This document shows positions 1 through 10,490 of a stretch of DNA of 64,000 bases, piece after piece. The notes below the pieces were generated by a model, which was given only the letters and a program-made list of their open reading frames with translations, was not told where the DNA came from and ran no database searches. Origin of the DNA: Devosia enhydra (GTDB lineage: Bacteria > Pseudomonadota > Alphaproteobacteria > Rhizobiales > Devosiaceae); NCBI RefSeq assembly GCF_900119845.1, contig NZ_FPKU01000001.1, positions 901,528-965,527 of the forward strand, in the 5' to 3' direction. Position 1 is the stretch's first letter; each line of letters opens with the position of its first letter. A program made the position numbers and the translations under genes.

Positions 1-822
1 GGCGACGAACAGGTAGGTGTCGGTATAGCCGCGCAGCTTTACCACCGAGCCCACCAGATTGGTCCGACCCGGCGCGATGAGGGTCGGCACCCCCTCCTCC
101 ACCCCTTCGGTCAGGCCATCGGGCACGCGCGGTACCGTCCCTGGCGCGTTGATCTGGGCCCGCATGAGGGTGTCCCCGGACGCGTCGATCAGCGAGGTGA
201 AGGGCAGCGAGCGGGTGGTGGCCAAGGCCGTCAGGATGCGCTGGAAGCGCTCGCGATCGGTCTGGTAGGTACCGCGAGCCTGTTCGAGCTCGGTCGCGAC
301 CCAGATGATGTCGTCTCGCAAGACCTGCGCGTGCTCGAGCATGTACGAGCGTGCCACCAGTCGGGAGCTTTCGACGATGGTGCGGGTGCGCTCCGAGAAC
401 CACTGATCGAGGCCCTGATTGAGCGAAAAAGTCGCCACGACCGCCACCAGAGCCGCCGGGATGGCGGCAACCAGGGCGAAAAGCGTCACCATGCGCAGTT
501 GTAGCCCTGAACCGGCTTCCTTGCGCCAGCGCGATTGCAGCAGGAGCAGCGCTTCGGTGAGCACGAGCGCAATCAGCATCAGCACGAGGATGCCGTTGGC
601 GACCCAGATGACGGTCCAGATTTCCGGCGTCGGCTCGATATCCGTGCCGCCGGTGAGGATCAGGAACGATCCTACCGAGACGAGCACGGCCGAAATCACC
701 ACCACCAGACCAAGTGCACGAATGGCCTGTTTGGAGCGATCCCCGAAGAACGCAACAGCAGCGACAGCCGGATTGGCCCGGCTGTCCGACAGATCAGCGC
801 TGGCCATCGCGACATCGTTCAT
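1..822 (-). CDS. ntrY: Nitrogen regulation sensor histidine kinase NtrY, N-terminal part (runs off window start)
   Basis: Open reading frame on the minus strand from ATG at 822 that is still open at base 1, giving 274 residues. It begins MNDVAMASADLSD and has two hydrophobic segments near residues 35-58 and 68-92, a third at about 105-125 (MVTLFALVAAIPAALVA), and then an extracytoplasmic sensor region containing SLNQGLDQWFSERTRTIVES. This matches the N-terminus of alphaproteobacterial NtrY, the membrane partner of NtrX. The HAMP, PAS and kinase domains would lie outside the window. It follows ntrC on the same strand with a 133-base gap, the usual ntrB-ntrC-ntrY-ntrX order. The ribosome-binding site is weak, so the exact start is uncertain. 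Confidence 0.88.
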   Translation of the reverse strand, partial: MNDVAMASADLSDSRANPAVAAVAFFGDRSKQAIRALGLVVVISAVLVSVGSFLILTGGTDIEPTPEIWTVIWVANGILVLMLIALVLTEALLLLQSRWRKEAGSGLQLRMVTLFALVAAIPAALVAVVATFSLNQGLDQWFSERTRTIVESSRLVARSYMLEHAQVLRDDIIWVATELEQARGTYQTDRERFQRILTALATTRSLPFTSLIDASGDTLMRAQINAPGTVPRVPDGLTEGVEEGVPTLIAPGRTNLVGSVVKLRGYTDTYLFVA

Positions 823-955
823 GTTCAGAGCCGGGTTCGGATCAGTCGGGACCTACCATGCTCCCTTTGTCGACGTCGACCCTTGGGGATAAATGTTGCC
901 GAAATGTGACAGCGATCGGCGTTAGGTCGAACGCGCACCACAGAGGCGCGCCCGC

Positions 956-2403
<1,448 letters not shown>

Positions 2404-2407
<4 letters not shown>

Positions 2408-3528
2408 GATGATTTCGCCTCTTTCTTGTGCGCCACGAAGCCACCGCCGCTCGCGACGGGCAGGAGAATGCGGAAGCGGGTGCGGCCGGGCCGGCTATCG
2501 CAGTCAATGACCCCGCCATGGTCGCCGATGATCTTGGCCACGAGCGCCAGGCCCAGTCCGGATCCGTTGGTCTTGGTGGTAACGAAGGGATCGAAGAGGA
2601 TGGGCAGCAGGTCGGACGGCACGCCCGGCCCGTTGTCTTCGATGACGATCTCGAGCGGCAGCGAAATGCGCTGCGAAATGCCCTGCACGGAAATCCGGAT
2701 GCCCGGCCGGAAGGCGGTGGAGATGCGGATCTCGGGCTTCTGCGTGTGCTCGAGGGCTTCGGCCGCATTCTTGATGAGGTTGAGGAAGACCTGCACGAGC
2801 TGGTCTCGATTGCCCAGCACCGGCGGCAGCGAGGGATCATACTCCTCGGTGAAATCGATGCCGCGGGCCACCCCGTTGCGCGCAAGCAGCTTCACCCGAT
2901 CGAGCACCACATGGATGTTGATCGGTTCGCGATCGAGCGGGCGGTCATCGCCGAACACCTCGACGCGGTCGATGAGGTCGACGATGCGATCGGTTTCCTC
3001 ACGGATGAGGCGCGCGAGCGGCAATTCCTCGGAGGCAACGCTCTGCTCGAGCAGCTGGGCGGCGCCCCTGATGCCAGAGAGCGGGTTCTTGATCTCGTGG
3101 GCCATCATCGATGCGAGGCCGGTGACCGAGCGGGCGGCGCCGCGACTGACCAGTTGCCGATCGATCTTGTCGGCCATGGTGCGCTCCTGAAAGAGCAGCG
3201 CAACCTGACCTTCGAGCTCGGCCATCGGTGTGCCGAAGACGTCGACGACCCGCTCGTCCCCGAAACGGGATGACCCCACCCGGACACGGTATTCCGTCAT
3301 GGGGGCGCGACGTTCGGCCACCGATTCCACGAGCCCGATGATCGGCGAGCCGAATGCAATGAGGTCATCGAGCTTCTGGCGGCTGAGCACGCTCAGCGAT
3401 GCGCCGAAGAAGGCCTCCGCCGCGTAGTTGACGAACATCACGGTCCGGCTCTCGTTGACCACGAGGATGGGCTGCGGCAAAGCCTGGAGAATGGCGGCCG
3501 AGAGCGCGCCGAGCGCGTCGGACTTCAT
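2404..3528 (-). CDS. ntrB: Nitrogen regulation sensor histidine kinase NtrB (cytoplasmic)
   Basis: A 374-residue soluble kinase. An N-terminal PAS domain (about 10-120) is followed by the dimerisation H-box [11 protein letters not shown] with His144. The catalytic ATPase domain carries an N-box ([10 protein letters not shown]) and G-boxes ([21 protein letters not shown]). There is no membrane segment, as expected for NtrB, which senses nitrogen status through PII. ATG at 3528 overlaps the dusB stop by four bases, and its own stop overlaps ntrC, so dusB-ntrB-ntrC form one translationally coupled unit. Confidence 0.97.
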
Positions 3529-4532
3529 GCGGCTTCCTTTCGGCCAGAAACGAGCGCCTCGCGAAAAAGACTGATCGCCTCGCGCGGGCTATCCGAGGTC
3601 AGCATCGTCTGGCGCAGGGCCTTGGGCGGCTCTGCGCCCTGCCCTTCGAGGTACCAGTCGAGATGCTTGCGCGCGATGCGAACTCCGAGCGCGCTGCCAT
3701 AGAGCGTGAGGATATCCTCGTAATGCTCGGTGACGAGGTCGATCAGGGCCTCGCCCTCGGGAGCGCGTCCGGCGTCAGCGCCCGCCAAGGCTGCGCCGAC
3801 CTGTCCAACGATCCAGGGACGCCCCTGCGCGCCGCGCCCGATCATCACTGCGGCGGCGCCCGATTGCGACAGCGCGTCCTGCGCGGCATCGAGCGTCGTG
3901 ATGTCCCCATTGATCACCACCGGCACGCGAACGGCCTCGACGACCTCCCGCACCGGGGCCCAGCGCGCCTGCCCCTTGTAGAACTGTTCCCGCGTCCGGC
4001 CGTGGACGGTGACCATCCTGACGCCAAGGGCCTCCGCGCGCCGCGCCATGTCAGCTGCGTTGAGGCTTTCGTCGTTCCAGCCGAGGCGCATCTTGATCGT
4101 CACCGGCAGCCCCACCGTCATCACGGCCTCTACAAGCCGCATCGCAAGGTCCGGCACGCGCATCAGCGCCGACCCGGCATACCCATTGGTGACGCGCTTG
4201 GACGGACAGCCGAAATTGATATCGAGCACATCGGCGCCCGCGTCGCGCGCGATGGCTGCGCCGCGCGCCATCCATTCGGGCTCGCAGCCGGCAAGCTGCA
4301 CCACATGCGGAATGCCGGAGACGCGGCCGAGTTTGCGCACCATATCCGCATGGCCCGTTGACAGCGCCGAACTCGCCACCATTTCTGACACGACAAGGCC
4401 GGCGCCGAACCGGTGGGCCAGCTTGCGCATCGGCGCATCGGTAATGCCAGCCATGGGCGCCAGAAACGCCCGGTTGGGCAATTCGTGGCCCCCGATGCTC
4501 AAGGGTAAGGCAGTGGTGGAAAGCGCGTGCAC
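3525..4532 (-). CDS. dusB: tRNA-dihydrouridine synthase DusB (NifR3)
   Basis: A 335-residue FMN-dependent enzyme that reduces uridine to dihydrouridine in tRNA. It shows the DUS barrel start [13 protein letters not shown], the catalytic Cys109 in INFGCPS, and the FMN-binding region VNGDITT / [13 protein letters not shown]. In alphaproteobacteria this gene (formerly nifR3) regularly heads the ntr operon, as here. The start is GTG at 4532 and lacks a clear Shine-Dalgarno sequence. It is divergent from ispDF across a 127-base gap that must hold both promoters. Confidence 0.96.
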   Translation of the reverse strand: MHALSTTALPLSIGGHELPNRAFLAPMAGITDAPMRKLAHRFGAGLVVSEMVASSALSTGHADMVRKLGRVSGIPHVVQLAGCEPEWMARGAAIARDAGADVLDINFGCPSKRVTNGYAGSALMRVPDLAMRLVEAVMTVGLPVTIKMRLGWNDESLNAADMARRAEALGVRMVTVHGRTREQFYKGQARWAPVREVVEAVRVPVVINGDITTLDAAQDALSQSGAAAVMIGRGAQGRPWIVGQVGAALAGADAGRAPEGEALIDLVTEHYEDILTLYGSALGVRIARKHLDWYLEGQGAEPPKALRQTMLTSDSPREAISLFREALVSGRKEAA

Positions 4533-4659
4533 GCGAAACGCTCAATTCGCTGAAGTGCCTGCACAATAGTCAAAAAGCGTTCGACTGCAACCGCTTTTGC
4601 TGGGCTTGCCCTGCCCATGTGGTAACCGCTATGGCATCGATACCGCAGGGAGGTTGAGC

Positions 4660-5853
4660 ATGGCCGTCGCGCAGCGGATCGCCGTCATTATCGTAGCTGC
4701 CGGCAAGGGCGAGCGTGCGAGCCGCGATGGCGATCCTGAGCCAAAGCAGTATCGCCTTCTGGCCGGCAAGCCCGTGCTGTCCCGGACCGTCGAAGCTTTC
4801 CTCGCAATCGACGCCATCGACCATGTCGTTCCTGTCATCCATGCCGACCATCAACAGCGCTACGCAAGGCTCGCTCTGGGCCATGATCGGCTGCATCCTC
4901 CGGTCATCGGGGGCGCGACGCGTCAGGCCTCGGTGCGCGCCGGGCTCGAAGCGCTGGCACCGCTGAGGCCAGACATTGTGCTGATCCAGGACGCCGCGCG
5001 CCCATTTGCGGATGCCGAGCTTATCGGGGGGGTCATCGCGGCGCTCGAGAGCGCGCAGGCCTCGCTGCCCGTGACGCCAGTCACCGATACCATCAAGCGC
5101 TCGAGCGACGGACGCCTGGTCGAGCGGACGGAGGATCGGCAGACACTGTTTGCCGCCCAGACACCGCAGGGCTTCCGCTTCCCGCAAATCCTTTCGGCCC
5201 ATCTGCGGGCAGCGCGACTGCCGCGCGAATTCACCGACGACGCGGCGATTGCCGAATGGGCGGGGCTCGACGTCGTCCTGACACCTGGCAGCCTTCGCAA
5301 CATCAAGCTGACGATGCCCGGCGATTTCGAGCGCGCCGAGCGCATGATTCTGGGAGATCGCCGGATGGAGACGCGTATCGGCACGGGCTATGACGTGCAC
5401 CCCTTCGATGACGGGCAATCGGTCTGGCTCGCCGGCGTCGAAATTGCGCACACCCGCAAGCTCAAGGGCCACTCCGATGCCGATGTGGCCCTGCATGCGC
5501 TCTGCGATGCCATCTATGGGGCGCTTGGCGAGGGCGATATCGGTCATCATTTTCCGCCCAGCGATATGAAGTGGAAGGGCGCCGCCTCACGCATTTTCCT
5601 CGAGCATGCGGCTGGGCTCGTGGCCGCGCGTGGCGGGCGCATCGTCAATCTCGACATCACCATCGTGGCCGAGGCGCCGCGGATCGGGGCACATGTGCCG
5701 GCGATGCGGGACGTCATCGGCGCCATCTGCGGCATCAACCCAAGCCGCGTGGCGGTCAAGGCAACAACCAACGAGAAAATCGGCTTCGTGGGGCGGGAAG
5801 AGGGGATTTGCGCCATCGCCTCGGCATCTGTCGAATTGCCGAGGCAGGACTGA
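4660..5853 (+). CDS. ispDF: Bifunctional IspD/IspF enzyme of the MEP isoprenoid pathway
   Basis: A 397-residue fusion. The N-terminal half is the CDP-ME synthase IspD, with nucleotide-binding IIVAAGKGERAS and the VLIQDAARPF motif. The C-terminal half is the MECDP synthase IspF, starting at GTGYDVHPF with the zinc ligands of the DVHP motif and continuing through GHSDADVALHALCDAIYG. Two steps of the methylerythritol phosphate pathway are thus on one chain, an arrangement frequent in alphaproteobacteria. I chose ATG at 4660 because AGGGAGG lies eight or so bases upstream. An in-frame upstream start at 4597 has no such site. pncC follows after four bases. Confidence 0.97.
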   Translation: MAVAQRIAVIIVAAGKGERASRDGDPEPKQYRLLAGKPVLSRTVEAFLAIDAIDHVVPVIHADHQQRYARLALGHDRLHPPVIGGATRQASVRAGLEALAPLRPDIVLIQDAARPFADAELIGGVIAALESAQASLPVTPVTDTIKRSSDGRLVERTEDRQTLFAAQTPQGFRFPQILSAHLRAARLPREFTDDAAIAEWAGLDVVLTPGSLRNIKLTMPGDFERAERMILGDRRMETRIGTGYDVHPFDDGQSVWLAGVEIAHTRKLKGHSDADVALHALCDAIYGALGEGDIGHHFPPSDMKWKGAASRIFLEHAAGLVAARGGRIVNLDITIVAEAPRIGAHVPAMRDVIGAICGINPSRVAVKATTNEKIGFVGREEGICAIASASVELPRQD

Positions 5854-5857
5854 TCCG

Positions 5858-6352
5858 ATGCAGATGCCGCCCGACATCGACGCACTGGCCCGCGAGGCCG
5901 TGGCTGCGCTGATCGCCCGGCGGCTGACCGTCTCGACGGCGGAGAGTTGCACGGGTGGATTGATCGCCGGAGCGTTGACGTCCGTGGCGGGATCGTCCGA
6001 GGTGGTCTATGGCGGCTTCGTCACCTATGCCAACGAAGCCAAAATCGCCATGATCGGCGTGCCCTGGGCCCTGCTCAAGTCGCATGGCGCGGTTTCGAAA
6101 GAGGTGGCCATCGCCATGGCCGAAGGGGCACTGGCCGCTGCCGGCACGCACATTGCCGTTGCAGTGACGGGCGTCGCCGGTCCGGGTGCCTCCGAGGCCA
6201 AACCTGCCGGGCTTGTGCATTTCGCCCTGGCCGGGCCCGATGGCGTGCGCCATCTGCAACGACAGTTCAGTGGGCTCGATCGTGCAGGCGTGCGCCACGC
6301 CACTGTAGTTGAGGCGCTCAGGATGATCATCGCTGCGGCAAAGAGCGGCTAG
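5858..6352 (+). CDS. pncC: CinA C-terminal-type nicotinamide-nucleotide amidase
   Basis: A 164-residue stand-alone CinA_C domain that deamidates nicotinamide mononucleotide in NAD salvage. Family marks are STAESCTGGLIAGALTSVAG with the nucleophilic Ser, the GFVTYANEAK stretch, and VTGVAGPGASEAKPAGLVHF. It lacks the N-terminal MoaB-like domain of full CinA, as do many proteobacterial copies. ATG at 5858 is preceded by AGGA at suitable spacing and lies four bases after ispDF, so the two are co-transcribed. The gene converges on the COQ10/RatA-like gene. Confidence 0.92.
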   Translation: MQMPPDIDALAREAVAALIARRLTVSTAESCTGGLIAGALTSVAGSSEVVYGGFVTYANEAKIAMIGVPWALLKSHGAVSKEVAIAMAEGALAAAGTHIAVAVTGVAGPGASEAKPAGLVHFALAGPDGVRHLQRQFSGLDRAGVRHATVVEALRMIIAAAKSG

Positions 6353-6365
6353 AGCTTAAATTGTC

Positions 6366-6409
6366 GCGTTTCCGGACGGCAAACCGGTATCCCCTTTGCC
6401 TCGAAACGC
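6366..6409. repeat. Intergenic imperfect palindrome between convergent genes (rhizobial-type repeat element, possible bidirectional terminator)
   Basis: GCGTTTC at 6366-6372 pairs with GAAACGC at 6403-6409, and inside them GGCAAA (6378-6383) pairs with TTTGCC (6395-6400). The loop contains CCGGTATCC. The flanking AGAGC/GCTCT bases and the central ACCGGT resemble the short palindromic intergenic repeats scattered through Hyphomicrobiales genomes; this recognition is from memory. It fills the gap between two convergent stops and could serve as a terminator for both. I found no second good copy in this window. Confidence 0.6.
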
Positions 6410-6416
6410 TCTCGCC

Positions 6417-6857
6417 TCAGCCAAACCGCCGGTCCGCCTCGGCGACGAACGCATCCATGATCTCGCCCTGCTTCGCCGCGAAGGCGGGCTCGGCAACGGC
6501 TGCGATCAGCGGATTTGATATCTTGAAATCGATGTCGAAGGTGACGCGCGTCCCCTGCCCTTCGGGCTCGAACCGCCACGTGCTGTCGAGATAGGCGAAC
6601 GGCCCATCGACCGCCTTGGCGCGGATGGTGCGCGCCGCCTCGTCCATGGTCACCCGGCTTGTGTAGGACTGGGTGACCGGTCCGAAGCGGATCGTCATCT
6701 TGGCGAACCGCTCATTGGCGGCAAGAGGACGGTCGGTCCACACCCTCATCGCTGAGCAGTTCGGCACGAAGCTGGGATAGGTCTCGAGATCGGCTACGAG
6801 CGCAAACATCGAGCCAGGCAGATGCGGCACGTGCCGCTCGAAAAACAGGTCGGGCAT
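6417..6857 (-). CDS. START/COQ10-type polyketide cyclase domain protein (RatA/COQ10 family)
   Basis: A 146-residue single-domain protein of the COQ10_p family. Typical features are the N-terminal hydrophobic-pocket segment FALVADLETYPSFVPNCS, the AKMTIRFGPVTQSYTSRV strand pair and the C-terminal helix EIMDAFVAEADRRFG. Mitochondrial COQ10 binds ubiquinone and aids respiration, while the E. coli homologue was described as RatA, a ribosome-association toxin. The ubiquinone-chaperone role is more likely in this class. It starts three bases after the lipA stop, an adjacency common in alphaproteobacteria. Confidence 0.85.
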   Translation of the reverse strand: MPDLFFERHVPHLPGSMFALVADLETYPSFVPNCSAMRVWTDRPLAANERFAKMTIRFGPVTQSYTSRVTMDEAARTIRAKAVDGPFAYLDSTWRFEPEGQGTRVTFDIDFKISNPLIAAVAEPAFAAKQGEIMDAFVAEADRRFG

Positions 6858-6860
6858 GGA

Positions 6861-7802
6861 TCAGCGCTGCGCCGCGAGCCGTGCGGCCTTGAGGCGAGCA
6901 AAATCCTCGCCCGCATGGTGGGACGAGCGGGTCAGCGGTGAAGCGGACACGAGGTGGAAGCCCTTGGTCTTGGCGATGGTCGCGTAGGACTTGAACTCGT
7001 CTGGCGTCACGAAGCGCAGCACCGGATGGTGCTTGCGGGTCGGCTGAAGATACTGCCCGATTGTGAGGAAATCCACATCGGCCGAGCGCAGGTCGTCCAT
7101 CAACTGCAACACTTCGTTCCGCTCTTCGCCCAGTCCGACCATGATGCCGGACTTGGTGAACATGGTCGGGTCGAGTTCCTTGACCTTCTGCAACAGCCGG
7201 ATCGAGTGGAAATAGCGCGCGCCCGGGCGAACCTTCAGATATTTCGAGGGCACCGTCTCCAGATTGTGGTTGAACACGTCGGGCTTCGCAGCCACCACGA
7301 TTTCGAGCGCGCCGTCCTTGCGCAGGAAATCGGGCGTCAGGATCTCGATGGTGGTGCGCGGAGTGCGCGCCCGGATCGCAAGGATGACATCGGCGAAATG
7401 CCGGGCCCCGCCATCGGGCAGATCATCCCGATCGACCGATGTGATGACGACATGCTCGAGCCCGAGCGTATCCACGGCCTTCGCCACGTTCTCCGGCTCG
7501 TTGGGATCGAGCGGCAGCGGCAGGCCGGTGCGTACGTTGCAGAAGGCGCAGGCGCGTGTGCACACCTCGCCCATGATCATCATCGTCGCGTGCTTCTTGC
7601 TCCAGCACTCCCCGATATTGGGGCAGCCGGCTTCCTCGCACACGGTGACGAGATTGTTCTCGCGCACGATCTTCTGGGTTTCGCGGTAAACCGGCGAGCC
7701 CGGCGCGCGCACGCGGATCCAGTCCGGCTTGCGCAGCACTTCGGTATCGGGGCGATTGGCCTTTTCGGGGTGCCGGGGACGGCTGTCGATCAGCGTAACC
7801 AC
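6861..7802 (-). CDS. lipA: Lipoyl synthase LipA
   Basis: A 313-residue radical SAM enzyme that inserts two sulfurs into octanoyl groups on lipoyl domains. The auxiliary cluster motif is [13 protein letters not shown] and the radical SAM motif is [10 protein letters not shown]. Later segments include NHNLETVPS and [10 protein letters not shown] place the start at GTG 7802 ([11 protein letters not shown]), with GGAG upstream; the longer open frame to 7913 has no family similarity. Its targets, the lipoyl domains of PdhB and PdhC, are encoded a few kilobases upstream in the same run. The companion lipB is about 40 kb away. Confidence 0.96.
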   Translation of the reverse strand: MVTLIDSRPRHPEKANRPDTEVLRKPDWIRVRAPGSPVYRETQKIVRENNLVTVCEEAGCPNIGECWSKKHATMMIMGEVCTRACAFCNVRTGLPLPLDPNEPENVAKAVDTLGLEHVVITSVDRDDLPDGGARHFADVILAIRARTPRTTIEILTPDFLRKDGALEIVVAAKPDVFNHNLETVPSKYLKVRPGARYFHSIRLLQKVKELDPTMFTKSGIMVGLGEERNEVLQLMDDLRSADVDFLTIGQYLQPTRKHHPVLRFVTPDEFKSYATIAKTKGFHLVSASPLTRSSHHAGEDFARLKAARLAAQR

Positions 7803-7815
7803 GTGTGTTCTCCGA

Positions 7816-8070
7816 TCAAGGGTTCCGAGCCGGAGCTTTGGCCGGAACCTGGAAGAGCGACGCGATGCCCCAGCCCAACGCGCCGAAGATGAGGCCGGGC
7901 AACGCCCCGGCAACGACTGCAGTCCAGAAGGCCGTGAGCCCCTCGACCGGCACCATGTTGAGCTTCACATGGCTCGCGCCGGGATACAGCAGCTCCACCG
8001 TGCCCGCGACAAGCCCGACGGATGTCCAGAAGATGAGGAGCACAAGGAAGATACGGCGCCGAATGGACAT
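7816..8070 (-). CDS. Small two-helix membrane protein, function unknown
   Basis: An 84-residue protein with two predicted membrane helices (about 7-28, [20 protein letters not shown], and about 45-72, [24 protein letters not shown]). A strong Shine-Dalgarno GAGGAG lies six bases before ATG 8070, which supports a real gene. It sits nine bases after a GlsB/YeaQ-type membrane protein gene and just before lipA, so it is probably co-transcribed with both. I do not recognise a named family. Confidence 0.65.
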   Translation of the reverse strand: MSIRRRIFLVLLIFWTSVGLVAGTVELLYPGASHVKLNMVPVEGLTAFWTAVVAGALPGLIFGALGWGIASLFQVPAKAPARNP

Positions 8071-8079
8071 GGGTTCTCC

Positions 8080-8364
8080 TCAGGCGACCAGCCGCGCCGC
8101 CAGAATGACGATGACGGCGCCGCCCGTGGCGATGATGAATTCGCGCAGCCAGACATTATCGACGGGAATGGCAATGCCGAAATAGGACACAATGAAGCCC
8201 CCGACAATAGAGCCGAGAAGCCCAGCTGCGAGATAGCGGATCAGGCCCGTGCCGCCGACGATGCGGCTGGCCAGCCAGCCGGCCGCGAGGCCCACGAGCA
8301 CCCAGATCAGGATCTGCTGTCCATCCATCCCGATCGGCTCCGGTGGCACGAGGCTGTTGCCCAT
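8080..8364 (-). CDS. GlsB/YeaQ/YmgE-type small membrane protein
   Basis: A 94-residue, highly hydrophobic protein with three membrane segments. It carries the glycine-rich pattern typical of the transglycosylase-associated/YeaQ family (LVGLAAGWLASRIVGG, AAGLLGSIVGGFIV). The family is widespread and often stress-induced, but its biochemical role is unclear. ATG 8364 overlaps the lpdA stop as TGATG, suggesting coupling. An internal start (MDGQQ, 8328) has a good GGAG site and is a reasonable alternative. Confidence 0.8.
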   Translation of the reverse strand: MGNSLVPPEPIGMDGQQILIWVLVGLAAGWLASRIVGGTGLIRYLAAGLLGSIVGGFIVSYFGIAIPVDNVWLREFIIATGGAVIVILAARLVA

Positions 8365-9803
8365 CAGATATTGAGTGCCCGACCATAGGCGTCAAGCACG
8401 CTTTCCTTCATCGTCTCGCTCAGGGTCGGATGCGGGAAGATGGTGTGCATCAGCTCTTCCTCGGTGGTCTCGAGGTTCATGGCAACGACGAAACCCTGGA
8501 TCAGCTCGGTGACTTCGGCGCCCACCATATGGGCTCCCAGCAGTTCTCCGGTCTTGGCGTCGAAGATGGTCTTGACCAGCCCGTCGGGCTCGCCCAAGGC
8601 CACGGCCTTGCCATTGCCGATGAAGGGGAAGCGCCCGACCTTGATGTCGCGTCCGGCTTCCTTCGCCTTGGCTTCGGTCATCCCCACGCTCGCCACCTGC
8701 GGCTCGCAATAGGTGCAGCCGGGCACCTTGGACTTGTCGAGGCCGTGAACCTTGTGGCCGGCGATGGTTTCGACGGCGATCACCGCTTCGTGCTCGGCCT
8801 TGTGCGCCAGCATGGGCGGGCCCGCGACGTCGCCGATGGCCCAGACACCCGGCACGTTGGTGCGACCATGGCCGTCAACGACGATGGCGCCGCGATCCAG
8901 CTTGACGCCGACTGTCTCCAGTCCGAGACCTTCGGTATTGCACACGACGCCAACCGCAGAAATCAGCCTGTCACCGGCAACCTGCTGCTTGTCGCCCGAC
9001 TTCAGCGCGACATGGGCAACGACGCCCTTGGCCGACTTCTCGACCTTTTCGACCTTGGCATCGGTCAGGAACTTGATGCCGCGCTTTTCGAGCCGCTTGC
9101 GCACATGAGCGGCGATCTCGGAATCCTCGACAGGCAGGATCTGCGGCAGGAGCTCAATGACCGTAACTTCCGCGCCCATGGATCGGTAGAAAGAGGCGAA
9201 TTCGATGCCGATGGCGCCTGATCCCATGACCACCAGCGACTTGGGCATTTCGGCAGGGACCATGGCCTCGAAATAGGTCCAGATCCGATCACCATCGGGC
9301 TCGATGCCGGGCAATACACGCGGGCGCGCGCCTGTGGCGATGATCACGTTCTTGGCTGTGTAGGTACCTGGGCCGAGCGTCGACTTCGGCGGCGGAACCT
9401 GGGGGTCCATCGCCTTCTTTTTCGTTTTTTCGACCACCACGGTGCCGGCTTTCTCCAGCCGCGCCTCGCCCCAGATGATGTCGACCTTGTTCTTCTTCAT
9501 GAGGAACTGGACGCCGGTATTCATCTGGGTCGCGATGCCACGCGAGCGCTTGACGATGGCGCCCATGTCGAACCCCGGCGCGCCGGCGGAGAGGCCGTAA
9601 TCCTTGGCATGCTGCATGTGCCCGTAGATTTCTGCCGAGCGCAGCAGCGCCTTGGTCGGTATGCAGCCCCAGTTCGAGCAGATGCCGGCCATGTGCTCGC
9701 GCTCGACGATCGCCGTCTTGAGCCCGAGCTGGGCGGCACGAATGGCCGCGATATATCCGCCGGGGCCCGCACCGATGACGATGAGGTCGTAGCTGTCGGC
9801 CAT
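8364..9803 (-). CDS. lpdA: Dihydrolipoyl dehydrogenase (E3)
   Basis: A 479-residue flavoprotein disulfide reductase that reoxidises dihydrolipoyl groups of 2-oxoacid dehydrogenases. It shows the FAD-binding GAGPGGYIAAIRAAQLG, the redox disulfide Cys42/Cys47 in CSNWGC, the NAD site GSGAIGIEFASFYRSMG, and the C-terminal active-site HPTLSE with the catalytic His. AGGAG stands six bases before ATG. Placement in the pyruvate dehydrogenase region suggests it serves that complex; another E3 for 2-oxoglutarate dehydrogenase may exist elsewhere. Confidence 0.97.
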   Translation of the reverse strand: MADSYDLIVIGAGPGGYIAAIRAAQLGLKTAIVEREHMAGICSNWGCIPTKALLRSAEIYGHMQHAKDYGLSAGAPGFDMGAIVKRSRGIATQMNTGVQFLMKKNKVDIIWGEARLEKAGTVVVEKTKKKAMDPQVPPPKSTLGPGTYTAKNVIIATGARPRVLPGIEPDGDRIWTYFEAMVPAEMPKSLVVMGSGAIGIEFASFYRSMGAEVTVIELLPQILPVEDSEIAAHVRKRLEKRGIKFLTDAKVEKVEKSAKGVVAHVALKSGDKQQVAGDRLISAVGVVCNTEGLGLETVGVKLDRGAIVVDGHGRTNVPGVWAIGDVAGPPMLAHKAEHEAVIAVETIAGHKVHGLDKSKVPGCTYCEPQVASVGMTEAKAKEAGRDIKVGRFPFIGNGKAVALGEPDGLVKTIFDAKTGELLGAHMVGAEVTELIQGFVVAMNLETTEEELMHTIFPHPTLSETMKESVLDAYGRALNI

Positions 9804-9812
9804 TGCGGGCTC

Positions 9813-10451
9813 CTAGATCTTGAGAATGGACTTGACGACCGGCACGAGCCCCTCGCCGATCGCACGGGTGTTGGCCGCATCGAGGTGAACGCCATCGATC
9901 GGCGTGGCTTTCGCCACGGTCGCAGCGTCGAAATAGCCGCAGCCCAGCTCTTTGGCGATCCGCCCGTAATAAAACGAAAAGAGCTTGGCCTCATCTGCGC
10001 GCGGCGCAAACATCGGGTGCAGGTCCTTGTGGTCCGTCTCGACCGTCAGCGGCGGCGAGACGATCACCACTTCGGGCACCTTAAAGCCCGGCATATAGGG
10101 ATGGTGCCGCACGATTTCCACAAGTCGCTTCACGCCCATGGCAGCGCCGAACGCCGTGCCGTTGATGAAGAGCTTGAGATCGTTAGTGCCAAGGAAAATG
10201 ATCACCAGATCGAGCGGCGCGTGCGTCTGCAAAAGCGTCGGCAGCACGCGCGCGCCATTGCGATCGAAGGCGGCGGCGTTGTCGTCGAAAACCGTAGTGC
10301 GCCCGCCAAGACCTTCGGCGATGACACGCGCCACGCCGCCAAGGCCAGCCTCCAGCACGCTGGGCCACCTGTCTTCATAGGCATGGCGTCCGAACACCGC
10401 AGCATCGTGCCCGTAGGTGAGGCTGTCGCCATAGGCGAGGATGGTTTTCAT
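9813..10451 (-). CDS. SGNH/GDSL-family hydrolase (arylesterase-like)
   Basis: A 212-residue SGNH hydrolase. Block I is AYGDSLTYG with the nucleophilic Ser near residue 9, the oxyanion Gly/Asn block is IFLGTNDLK, and block V is DGVHLDAANTRAIGEG with the catalytic Asp/His. There is no signal peptide, so it is probably cytoplasmic. The closest type I recognise is the GDSL esterase group of rhizobia; the natural substrate cannot be told. The stop lies within the ribosome-binding site of lpdA, so they are likely co-transcribed. Confidence 0.85.
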   Translation of the reverse strand: MKTILAYGDSLTYGHDAAVFGRHAYEDRWPSVLEAGLGGVARVIAEGLGGRTTVFDDNAAAFDRNGARVLPTLLQTHAPLDLVIIFLGTNDLKLFINGTAFGAAMGVKRLVEIVRHHPYMPGFKVPEVVIVSPPLTVETDHKDLHPMFAPRADEAKLFSFYYGRIAKELGCGYFDAATVAKATPIDGVHLDAANTRAIGEGLVPVVKSILKI

Positions 10452-10490
10452 CTAAACTCTCTCATTCCACCTTGGCGGCAGCGTCCACAC

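Noticed and set aside
4570-5550. 326-codon minus-strand open frame opposite ispDF
   Set aside because: Antisense shadow of clear IspD and IspF motifs on the plus strand.
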